Below are positions 55,731 to 64,000 of a stretch of DNA of 64,000 nt, in pieces. The stretch is from Rutstroemia sp. NJR-2017a BVV2 (taxonomy: Eukaryota > Ascomycota > Leotiomycetes > Helotiales > Rutstroemiaceae). The translations under genes were made by a program, and so were the position numbers. The first letter of the stretch is position 1; every line of letters starts with the position of its first letter. The notes beneath the pieces are model-generated. The model was given only the letters and a program-made list of their open reading frames with translations. It was not told where the DNA came from and did no database searches. The stretch is taken from contig NJPS01000013.1 of the NCBI GenBank assembly GCA_002946415.1, positions 744,001 through 808,000 on the forward strand. The letters run 5' to 3'.

Positions 55731-56936
55731 CTACCCAAATATTTTCTGCCAAATGCTTGTAGAAGGCTTGTGTCCATACACATGATTCAGACAAGCATCC
55801 TTATGGTCAAACCTCCCAGCCCTACTATGTCTCTGCCCACTGCCCCAAACATTAACAGGCAGCACCCCCAACCCTCTCATATTCACCTCCTCCCCATCTC
55901 TCACATCCCTCCCATCCACCCAAATCGGCTTCTTCAAATACCTAAACTTCTTCCACGTCACCCTCCTCTCCAACCCCGCATCCATATCCCTCACCGGATG
56001 CGCATCCACCAACGCCTCACTCAACCCATCCAACACCACATCCGTCAACATCCCCCCTCCACAAATCTCTCCCACCTCCCTATCCCCGACCTCATCCCCC
56101 TTCTCAATTCCCTCCGCATACATCACACACCTCGCAATACCCTTTCGCAGCAACGGATCGAACCGCTCCGGCGCCCACATCGCATACGTCGCGAACGCAA
56201 AACTCCTCGACCAACCCCACTTGCTGCGCACACTGGCCGTCATATACGGCTCATCGATGTCGACGCCTAGCACCAGACTGATGCGGCGGGGCCCCGTATC
56301 CGGCTTGTAGGCCGCATGCGAGACGTTGGCGGCAACGTGCGGGCGCCGTGGAGAGCGGTTGAGGACTTCGCGCGTGGGGGCGCAGTCGGCGATGGAGAAG
56401 CGTGGCCAGATGTCGGGTTCGAGGAAGAAGCCGCCGTGGTAGTAGAGCAGGAGCCAGCGGTAGAGATGAGTGGCGATGGAGGGGTATAGGGAGAGAGTGT
56501 GGGCGATTTGGGGAATGGTTTGGTAGGTGGTGAGGAGGTCGCCCGGGTTAGAGGGGTGGAATTGTTTGATTTCCCAGTCGGGGTTCGAGGTGCGCCATTG
56601 TTGGGTCCAGTCGGCCCAGAGAGCTGCTTCGGATGGGGAGGTGATTTGCCAGATTGCGCGGGCGGCGGTGAGGGGTTGGGTTTGTTGTGAGAGGGAGGAT
56701 CGTGCGGTTTGTTCGATCAGGAGGAGTTGCTTCTCGAGGACTTCTTCGTAGGTCTGGTTCGCACGTAGCCGGTACGGGGATGCGTGCTCGTAGATTGGTT
56801 CACTTAGATGCTCGGTCTCCACATTGATGATCGGCGTGGTGGGAATGCGGGATCGTAGGGTGATGGTGAAGAGGGTTAGGAAGGAGAGGATGTAAACGAG
56901 TGTACGGAGTCTGCGAGCGGGCAGCAGATGCAACAT
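55731..56936 (-). CDS. OCH1-like GT32 glycosyltransferase with altered DxD
   Basis: Single exon, 401 residues. An N-terminal signal anchor (RTLVYILSFLTLFTITL) follows a basic start, giving a type II Golgi protein. Family text is RAIWQITSPSEAALWADW, then PDWEIKQF, YRWLLLYYHGGFFLEPDI, and the C-terminal VNVWGSGQRHSR plus ACLNHVYG. In GT32 enzymes the HGG is followed by a DxD that binds Mn and the sugar nucleotide; here it is E173-P174-D175. An acidic pair is kept, but Asp to Glu is unusual. Possible role: mannosyl or other hexosyl transfer to glycoproteins. Activity is uncertain because of the motif change. Confidence 0.8.
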   Translation of the reverse strand: MLHLLPARRLRTLVYILSFLTLFTITLRSRIPTTPIINVETEHLSEPIYEHASPYRLRANQTYEEVLEKQLLLIEQTARSSLSQQTQPLTAARAIWQITSPSEAALWADWTQQWRTSNPDWEIKQFHPSNPGDLLTTYQTIPQIAHTLSLYPSIATHLYRWLLLYYHGGFFLEPDIWPRFSIADCAPTREVLNRSPRRPHVAANVSHAAYKPDTGPRRISLVLGVDIDEPYMTASVRSKWGWSRSFAFATYAMWAPERFDPLLRKGIARCVMYAEGIEKGDEVGDREVGEICGGGMLTDVVLDGLSEALVDAHPVRDMDAGLERRVTWKKFRYLKKPIWVDGRDVRDGEEVNMRGLGVLPVNVWGSGQRHSRAGRFDHKDACLNHVYGHKPSTSIWQKIFG

Positions 56937-57782
56937 TATTGGTTTGTGGCATGGTGCGAGGACATAGAAGTCGTGTATAAGGACCTGGGAGCGGGAGGGA
57001 TGGTAAAATAAGTTTTAGTGAGGGAAGAAAGGGGTGTGGCTATGTCATCTCATCCGCGCGTTTGTTTGAGATTGGAATATGCATGATGAAGTCTAGACGA
57101 TGCATAGAACACCTCCTTACAACGACATCCTGGGAAATATGAGGATATACTTTTTTATATATCAATACTATATATTATAATTCTATAAAGTAGTGATTGT
57201 AGTGGTAGACACGTCGTTCTACGCGTACTGCAGATCGGTGGTCTCAGTGGCATGCGGGTCCCACATAGCAAAGTTAAAATTCACAGTATTTCATGAACTC
57301 GTCAACTGCATTTTCCTACCGCGAGACGCTCGTTGCAATGATACTCTCTACTCGTCTAGTGATGAAGAGACAGATGACATCTCCCTCTGCTAGGAATTGC
57401 TCTGTTAATGATCAGCGGCATGATATTTTCTTTTGTTCGTCGTTCATCCATCTCGTACCCGGTTAATGCGTTGGTTCATGTATGACAAAGGGAGTAAACA
57501 ACCACTCTTGACACATGTCCAGGAAGAATCTCTGAACAACATTGCTGGTCGACGCATATCTTGTTCTTCAAGCGAAGTTACATCTCAAAGCAGCAGTTTC
57601 TAGTTTGTCATAGGGAAGTTTTCAGCATCGTCTACATTCGATTTTCTCTCTGCATTGCACCTGAGACCTACACCTGCCATCGTCGCTTTCCTCTTGAAGT
57701 CTCTCAGAGGTCGTAAAAGAAGATCTAGCAAATAATTACTGCAATCTGCCTTTGAGCAATCCCGCTTTGAGCAATCCCGAAA
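56937..57782. other. Intergenic region
   Basis: GT32 promoter and upstream DNA of the first W-GIW-W family gene. It ends with a 15-bp tandem duplication at 57750-57779. An AT-rich stretch lies at 57150-57190. Nothing else is seen. Confidence 0.45.
57750..57779. repeat. 15-bp tandem duplication before a start codon
   Basis: Two exact copies of CTTTGAGCAATCCCG in direct tandem, three bases upstream of the ATG at 57783. Confidence 0.95.
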
Positions 57783-58397
57783 ATGAAGCAGCTCTCGGGG
57801 GGCTCCAAGATACATCGGAAGAGACGAAACGCGGACCTCGAATGGAAGCTGCGTCACGACCGCGATGCCTCAAAGCCATTCAATCAGTTCCAAGAGCAAG
57901 TTGCAGAGGAAAAAGATCGAATCATAGTGGCCCGAGGAAATGGCAAAATTCTATCGCGCACTGGAACAGGCTCCCAAGAGCTGACTTTGGGGGACTTAAA
58001 AAGAAATTCAGACTATGAAAACCAGGCGATCGAAACTATCAAAGGTCATTGGATCAAGCAAGGTATTTGGGATGAGAAATGGACCAAAGATCTCGATTTT
58101 CTTAATGCGAAATGGAAACATGAAAGTTTTCTTAAAGATAAGTTATGGCGCTTTAAGAATCTATTCAAATCAAAGAAACTACAGCCTCATGCATCAGTCC
58201 AGCCATCACGACCAGCCGCTCAGTTCGCCTGCCAGGTGGTCTTGGAGATTGAACGAATTCTTGAGCAAGTAAGTGACCCGTTCCTACTCACCGAATGGGA
58301 ATTGTACACCAGAGCCTTCGAGAAGGCCAAGGGCGTTTGGGTCGAAAGAGGAATATGGAATGAGAAATGGGACGATGACTGGCCAGGACCTCGCTGA
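57783..58397 (+). CDS. W-GIW-W family protein A (unrecognised, possibly truncated)
   Basis: Single exon, 204 residues, no recognised domain. It is basic and helical. Module order: LRHDRDASKPFNQFQEQVAE (about 24-43); first W module HWIKQGIWDEKWTKD then AKWKHE; FACQVVLEIERILEQ; second W module VWVERGIWNEKWDDDWPGPR, then TGA. The same modules occur in the paralogue at 61034, where the second W module continues PGLIWEHERR. Here the codon for that Trp is TGA and the next codons read NHEER, so the stop probably truncates the protein by a module end. There is no signal peptide and no membrane segment. Function is unknown. The 15-bp duplication lies directly upstream. Confidence 0.6.
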   Translation: MKQLSGGSKIHRKRRNADLEWKLRHDRDASKPFNQFQEQVAEEKDRIIVARGNGKILSRTGTGSQELTLGDLKRNSDYENQAIETIKGHWIKQGIWDEKWTKDLDFLNAKWKHESFLKDKLWRFKNLFKSKKLQPHASVQPSRPAAQFACQVVLEIERILEQVSDPFLLTEWELYTRAFEKAKGVWVERGIWNEKWDDDWPGPR

Positions 58398-61033
58398 AAC
58401 CACGAAGAACGATGTAATGGAAACCTTGCGGATTTTGTTTCGGTAACGCCTGCTATTGGGAAAAATCGTCACTGACAGCTTGGGCCTGGGCACTTCGCTG
58501 CTCATTCCCATGTAACTTATGGTTATTCTTTTCCAAATATGCAATATTTTGCAGGTCACCCTTGCGGAAGTTTTTAGCTTTATTTGAATAACGAGAAATA
58601 ATATAAAAAATTGTCTTACTAGAAGAACCAGTTTCAAGAACGATGAAAGAGTGTTGTGCTTTGCTTAGTAGTGGTTAGGTCCTCGGGCTACGCCAGAATC
58701 TGCGCCGATTCTTCGGTCAGAGAGATGTATACCTTCTAAGCCATCTCCTCTACAGATATGCTCATTTGTACTGATGGGCTTTTTCGAGCTGCTGTGCGAA
58801 CGTGCGAGCTGCTTTTTGCTCTGCGGATCAATTATGGCATTTAATTCATACCAAAAATATGGACTTTACACATACACTCCAAGCAACATGAACTCCTTCC
58901 CGTGACTACAGAGCTGTGCCGCAGCTGTTTTGAACTCTGCTACAACCACTGACTATTCACTTCTCTGCCATGTTCTTGGAGAGAGAACAGCTATTTGACT
59001 TGGCCATTTCTCTTCTTTGTGCATCTCCTCTTATCCTATTGTTCTGATTCTGTCACTGGTAGGCTGCGCAAACGGAGCTCCGTGGTAGTACGACTTGAGA
59101 GGGTCCACGGATTGGTCTGTACTGGAGCGTATTTTGGCGACTTCAAGTACTACCCTACAGTTAATCCGCGGATATCTGTTAATCCGTTATTAGTGGAGAT
59201 TTGAGGCTCTAAAAAGTATATCCACAAAACTTATTTACCTACTTTCATAGAAATAGAGCAGATAGTAAGACCCACGGGTAATGCTTTTTTAACCGGAGCA
59301 GTTTATACTTTGGACGGATTCTCTGCGGAGTATAAAGATGAGGGGCGGCCATCTATGGAGCAGAGCAGAGCAGGATGATCCAACGGAGCGGATTACTTTT
59401 GCGCAGCCTAACCGTTCTGATTTGTTCCTGTCCACTTAAACTGACCACAAATCTGTGCAAGACTTCTTCAGAAACACTTGAGAATTATGACGTGACGACG
59501 TCTACCGAAAGTAGCCGTAGTCGTGAAGTACCTTGAGTTATTAAATTAAGCAAAGCACCCCTACAAAGGTGAGCCTACTTCCCAAGGGGGCAGCTGGGGT
59601 ACGAAACGGTTACCCCTAGGTGGGTTCAAGGTGTTCAACTGACCCACAACCTACCCGTCAACCTAAACAGGGGTGTTATATGCCGAGATAGGGTCTGAGA
59701 TGGCCAATGGGAAGTCAATGTCCCCTTGAACCCATGCAATCAGTACCCGTTAGTCGTTATGACCCACCCATGGGTGCCCCAGCCCGGTGGCTAGGTTCGC
59801 CGTTTGATGGCATCACAGGCTCAGTGGCTAGATCCATAGAGTTACCCGAAGCCGGCGAAGACATAACACAATTATCAGAAATAACCCTAGCAACCGGGAG
59901 GACTCGGAAAAGTCCAATACTTAGAAGTAAGTCCCATCTGGCAATGGCGATTGACGAACAGAAATCTCGATACGCGCCTGCAATTCACCCAGAATTCAGA
60001 TGCTCCACCATGTAAAGAATTTGTAAGATGCGAAATGGATTAGCTTTCAAGCTAACCAATGGGGAGATTACTGTCTATTTAAGCTAAAGAAGAAGGGCAG
60101 ATTGCAGTCCATAATAGGCTTATCAGAGGTATTAGTAAAAGCACTACTGACACTGGCAGGCAGTGACAGCTGTAAATGGGCGAATCACATACTCGTACGA
60201 AGTGAAGAGATCCTGTCTACCACATTCGCAGATATACTTATGCGTCACACTATGACTACAGATGTGTCGAATGGACGACAGGATAAGAGCGTGCAACAGT
60301 GATACTTCCAATCCGTTGTAGGAGGTGGCGATGTTTCTAAGCATCTCAAAGTCCTGGAAAGGTGGTAGATTAAAACCCCACTTGAAGGTAATTTGGAATC
60401 ATGAAGTCAGATTCAAATTCACCAATACTTGATGACAATCGGATGATTTAAGAGCACTTTTTACCTCTTTGCTCATGCTGTGAGGCCCGTGACTATGCAA
60501 ATAGCTGATACTGTACATATTACAAGTTCAGCAGCGCATTCATAGATATACACTGGGTCAATACCCATGATTTTACGCTCGCAGACTGTTTAAAGGTGCT
60601 TTTCATATGCCCCGTTCATGGCTAATTCTGGTGAGAAAGTGGACGATGGCAGTTTGCGGAATGGGATAACTTGAAGCTAGAAATTAAAATAACTTTCACC
60701 TATCATATACGTGCCAAGGCAGATCAAATTGGCGTATAAGTGAATGCTGAGTTGTTCAGTTCCCCTCTGCTGTAATTTACTTCGATTCTTGAATCGAGGT
60801 TGTTCTGCAACTGTTGTCTATTGAACGGCCCTTTTTTCTCTTTACAGGACAACCCCGCACGTCTGGACATAAATTAACTTGTTTTGCCCTTCGATAGTCT
60901 TTTAATTTCCCCATCTTTCATCAAAGCGTACATCTAGCTTTCAATCTCTCAACTTCCTCAGAATACGCGTTCAAGATCTCTTCAACCTAGCACATCACAG
61001 CTCAACCGTTCAAGTTGCAACTACATCCCAGAT
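58398..61033. other. Gene-poor accessory stretch
   Basis: About 2.6 kb with no convincing gene. It contains a 102-codon orphan ORF (59707-60015), a hairpin (TTAGCTT-TC-AAGCTAA, 60040-60055) and GC-rich palindromic patches around 59600-59775. It may be degenerate transposon DNA, but I find no terminal repeats or transposase motifs. Confidence 0.4.
60040..60055. repeat. Perfect 7-bp hairpin
   Basis: TTAGCTT, a two-base loop and AAGCTAA, extended by GGA and ACC flanks to a near-perfect stem. Role is unknown. Confidence 0.6.
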
Positions 61034-62296
61034 ATGGCATCAGAACCTCTTTCACAATGGTGCGCGCAGGTCAAAGCGGAAGAACAAAGATTGTGGAATG
61101 AAATTTTCAATGGAGCACCAGCGTTTGATATTGGGTATAACCTCACGACCCCCGCCAGCACTATTGTCCGAAAACGATGGATTGAGCAAGGCATTTGGCA
61201 ATACCATTGGACTGTTGCTCCTATATATGGAGATAGATGGAAGCACGAAATGTCCCTGCAACAACAAGTGAAGGAAGAACAGGACCTCATCACCCGAAAT
61301 CCAATTTTGCCAGAAACACCTTTCCAGGAACTCGAGGGCGATCTAGACAAGCTCAGACACGACCGCGAGGCTTCTCGTCCAATCTACCAGTTCCATTTTC
61401 AAATTATGGCGGAAAGAGAACGACTTCGAACACAGTTGATACGCCTGGGGATTTGGAGGGGAAGCTTGTCAATTGATATCAATACAATGGCGCATATCAA
61501 CATCAAAACTTGGTGGCTCAAGTGGGGAATTTGGGACGATACATGGGTCGATACATTGCCTGGACTCATATGGGAGCATGAGCGTCGTCCTGGATTTCTT
61601 CCAGCTCGAGGGTCTGGTCTTCCATCGGGACCTGCGGTTAGTCCTGGTCTACAACTTGCTCAGGCATCTCTCTTACAGCGATACAGCTGCGAGATTGACC
61701 AGTCTTTACTCAATCGTGGTAACTTGAGATACATAGGATTTGGAATGGTTGGGTGTGGAAGAACTCCTTATACCGGGGGCAGCATACCTCCTACTGACGC
61801 GCTCCTCGGACATTCTGAAACCTTCTTCACCCCGGGACCTAGGTACGCACCACACGCACGAAGCGAAGCATCTCGTATACCTGACCATCTTGAAAATACT
61901 TTGCCTCCGAGACCTAGGGCCAGACCTTTCGTAGGGGTCGCTTTGCCTAATGAGATTCGGAGTGTGTATGAACGTTATGTACCCTCGAGACAATCTGGAA
62001 ATCTTGGGAGTGCTTCAGGCGTTAGTGTTGAACGTAATGCATTCGATTCATCTCAAAGTAGGAGTGTATGCCGTTACGATATGGGCCCGTACCGTTCATT
62101 TGCGCGCACTACCCAAACAGGCAGCGGAATGCCTCCTCAACCCCCGCGTCGGTCCGAAACCAGCATTGACACAGATAGTGAAGAGACTTCTAGCGCCTTG
62201 AGTACGGTGGCATATACTCCCGAAGGAAGCGAAGCACCATCAAGCCCCTTGAGTCAGGCTGGAAGCGATTCTCTCCGGAACCTTTACCGTTATTGA
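61034..62296 (+). CDS. W-GIW-W family protein B (unrecognised)
   Basis: Single exon, 420 residues, paralogous to the protein at 57783. The N-terminus SEPLSQWCAQVKAEEQRLWN is helical. W module 1 reads RKRWIEQGIWQYHW and GDRWKHE; then LDKLRHDREASRPIYQFHFQ and MAERERLRTQL; W module 2 reads KTWWLKWGIWDDTWVDTLPG with IWEHERR. The C-terminal half (from about residue 190) is disordered, rich in Ser, Pro and Arg, and ends in an acidic Ser/Glu stretch (SETSIDTDSEETSSALST) and a RNLYRY tail. I recognise no known domain. It is probably a lineage-restricted family, and the repeated W..GIW...W....W.HE unit suggests a small Trp-cored helical module. Confidence 0.65.
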   Translation: MASEPLSQWCAQVKAEEQRLWNEIFNGAPAFDIGYNLTTPASTIVRKRWIEQGIWQYHWTVAPIYGDRWKHEMSLQQQVKEEQDLITRNPILPETPFQELEGDLDKLRHDREASRPIYQFHFQIMAERERLRTQLIRLGIWRGSLSIDINTMAHINIKTWWLKWGIWDDTWVDTLPGLIWEHERRPGFLPARGSGLPSGPAVSPGLQLAQASLLQRYSCEIDQSLLNRGNLRYIGFGMVGCGRTPYTGGSIPPTDALLGHSETFFTPGPRYAPHARSEASRIPDHLENTLPPRPRARPFVGVALPNEIRSVYERYVPSRQSGNLGSASGVSVERNAFDSSQSRSVCRYDMGPYRSFARTTQTGSGMPPQPPRRSETSIDTDSEETSSALSTVAYTPEGSEAPSSPLSQAGSDSLRNLYRY

Positions 62297-63324
62297 GATC
62301 CTATTTCCTTTTTCGGAAGCTACTCGGATAGTTGACTACAAAGAACGCCATCATGTTGAGCGGGTACTACAATTTTCTGGCTAGACCTACTTCTGGTAAA
62401 GACTTCCGACTTTCGAGAAGCTTTTCTTCCCTTTTGTATCACGTTTGCACAACACAGATTCTTCATCAAAAATTTCCTAGCACAAAGAAAACAACACAAC
62501 TACGCAAAAAAGAAGTAAAACAACAAGACAGCAGGACAAGCAAAAAGAGAAAGGCGACATAGTTTTTGATGTTTCTTCGAGGCTCGAGCTCTTCCAAATC
62601 ATAATAATCTCATTTCATCAATCCTGAATATCATCATTGCCTAATAAGTGGACCCTGAGTGAACCCTATCTGTGAGAATCTAGACCTTAAGAAAGAAGGT
62701 ATTCGGAAGCGACTCCGATTTCGGCGGATGCTTCTGATCCGTCGGATGCTCCGACGTCGATTAGCCTCGATTTAGACCCTTTTCTTTGCCACAATGTAGA
62801 GGATAAAAACCCTCCTTTTTCTCTGTATCTTAGTTCTTCAGATAGATCAATATCAGTGCATTCTCAGCTCAGAATCTCACAATATCCCAAGAATTTAATA
62901 CGTGAAAGTGATATCATGATCATTGCGTGTGACTTAAATCGTCCAATTACATCTTATTTTCTGCTCGGAAAGGTTTTCCCTAGTTGTTCATGCCGTGTTG
63001 CTGGTACGGGTAAGTACATGATCATTCTTCTTCTCAACACCCCAAATCCTTTCTCACTACCTCTCAATCTGTCATATCCCCATTCCCATTATCCCCCATC
63101 CCATAAAAAACCCATCCTATAAAAACCCCCGTCCCATAAAAAGGAGCACAAAGTTCATACGCAGCATAGTTTCATAAGTTCCACAACTGTGCATGGTGTT
63201 CGAACATAGAAAAGTTGAGCCTTGATGAGCCCAACAGTGCAACGCCGATGCAATTGTTTGCTATAACATGAAGAAGAACCATGACACCCTTGATATTATG
63301 ATCATATACTAGTAGCCAGAAACC
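62297..63324. other. Intergenic region
   Basis: This holds a short tandem array (63094-63145) of CCCATCC-C/T-ATAAAAA units and a CGGATGC-rich patch at 62704-62760. ORFs at 62332-62562 and 62856-63122 are not supported. Confidence 0.45.
63094..63145. repeat. Tandem CCCATCCYATAAAAA repeat, 3 imperfect units
   Basis: Units at 63096-63111, 63112-63126 and 63127-63145, each with a CCCATCC/CCGTCC head and an ATAAAAA tail. Three TATA-like elements are thus in a row on the plus strand. Confidence 0.75.
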
Positions 63325-64000
63325 TTAGTTCGCGCCTTCACCAGTCGGTCTTGGAAGTGTCCCACTGTGATACCACTGATTAGCCATGCATACTCAAAAA
63401 GAAGTTGAAGTTTTGCGAGGTGTTTGAGGACCATGAGAAAGATGTTGATAAAACTTACTGGTAGGTCACTGTCTTTGATATCTGCGCAAAGAAAATGTCG
63501 ACTTAGAAATGGATCGGGGTACCATCTAAAGTTATGATTGACGTATGCTCCTTTGTTGAATGTGATGTTGTTTTGAAGCAAATCGAGGATACCCACATAT
63601 TCTGAGTGCTCTGAGCCGGGCTTCCTCTGCCATCGGTCGATCATCATCTCACGATAGTAACATGGTGACCAATCGATTTCGGAGCAAAGCTTCTTTACTT
63701 CCTCGTCAAGATTATTTTGAAGTTCTTCTCTTTCGGCACGAGTCGAACGATTCAAATGTGCAATTAAGAGCATTTTATTCGCTTTGATGATCTTATCAAC
63801 AATCTGGTTGTGCAACGTCGTTGCCAGACTGTTCAGTGCCGGATCTCCTAGATCGGGTTCGAAATGTGCCAGTTTACCTTTTTCCGAGTCGCCCATATCT
63901 CCACAAATTAGAATCATACAGTCACGGAAGAGGTCGGCATTACGCATCTTGATGGCGAAGGAGAGTAGGTCGCGTTGATCGGCGTCTCTGAACTTGCGCG
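63325..64000 (-). CDS. Partial uncharacterised protein (5' end beyond window)
   Basis: The frame is open to the right window edge (KFRDADQRDLLSFAIK, then MRNADLFRDCMILICGDMGD), so the start lies outside. The likely structure on the minus strand is an exon from the window edge to 63459, an intron 63458-63376 (GTAAGT, GCTAATCAG) and a last exon 63375-63325 (WYHSGTLPRPTGEGAN). Without splicing it would stop at 63309 instead. The segment DLLSFAIKMRNADLFRDCMI resembles the helical region after the BTB domain in many uncharacterised fungal proteins, which is a weak assignment. At least 215 residues are visible, rich in Leu, Lys and Glu. Function is unknown. Confidence 0.55.

Noticed and set aside
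57190..57330. Possible tRNA-like segment
   Set aside because: A short resemblance to a B box, but no cloverleaf could be drawn. No tRNA, rRNA or 5S gene was recognised anywhere in the window.
58269..58309. GTAAGT donor inside paralogue A that might bypass the stop
   Set aside because: Splicing to the nearest AG shifts frame and loses the second GIW module.
1..64000. CRISPR arrays, bacterial operons or ribosome binding sites
   Set aside because: The DNA is eukaryotic with spliceosomal introns; no direct-repeat/spacer structure was seen.

Overview
The window is nuclear DNA of a filamentous ascomycete (Pezizomycotina). Genes carry short introns (mostly 45-110 bp) with GT..AG ends and CTAAC/CTAAT-like branch points. 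Intergenic DNA is moderate, and the gene set is typically fungal: PTH11-type membrane protein, AA9 LPMO, BuGZ-like protein, SLX4 and a HET-NACHT-WD40 receptor. The overall set would suit a plant-associated or saprotrophic Leotiomycete, but that placement is only an inference. All exon structures below were worked out by hand from splice signals and reading-frame continuity.

Left third (0-26 kb): an O-fucosyltransferase-like type II membrane protein; a CHORD-like zinc protein; a secreted FAD-linked oxidoreductase (BBE/AA7 type); a seven-helix PTH11/SAT4-type protein; a secreted GH28 pectinase; a secreted AA9 lytic polysaccharide monooxygenase; a full-length ABCA-type transporter; a small Asn/Ser-rich protein; and an eight-exon GH115 xylan alpha-glucuronidase. 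Four secreted carbohydrate-active enzymes lie within 23 kb. The LPMO and GH115 promoters both contain perfect XlnR/Xyr1-type GGCTAAA sites, and the GH28 promoter has a galacturonic-acid-element core (CCNCCAA).

Middle (27-50 kb): a housekeeping block. It holds a BuGZ/ZNF207-like zinc finger protein, NAD-malic enzyme, a NADAR/YbiA-family protein, proline dehydrogenase, a TIM17-like membrane protein, a small protein whose first coding exon is only the ATG, a Nudix hydrolase, SLX4, ribosomal protein eS21, class I CPD photolyase and an RRM protein.

Right part (50-64 kb): accessory DNA. It holds a complete HET-NACHT-WD40 (HNWD-type) STAND receptor with about twelve highly similar 42-residue WD units, an OCH1-like GT32 glycosyltransferase whose usual DxD reads EPD, and two paralogous unrecognised proteins sharing a W..GIW..W..HE module, one apparently cut short by a stop at the conserved Trp. 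It also holds about 2.6 kb of gene-free DNA and the 3' end of a protein running off the right edge. The HNWD locus and the W-GIW-W family are the most interesting parts.
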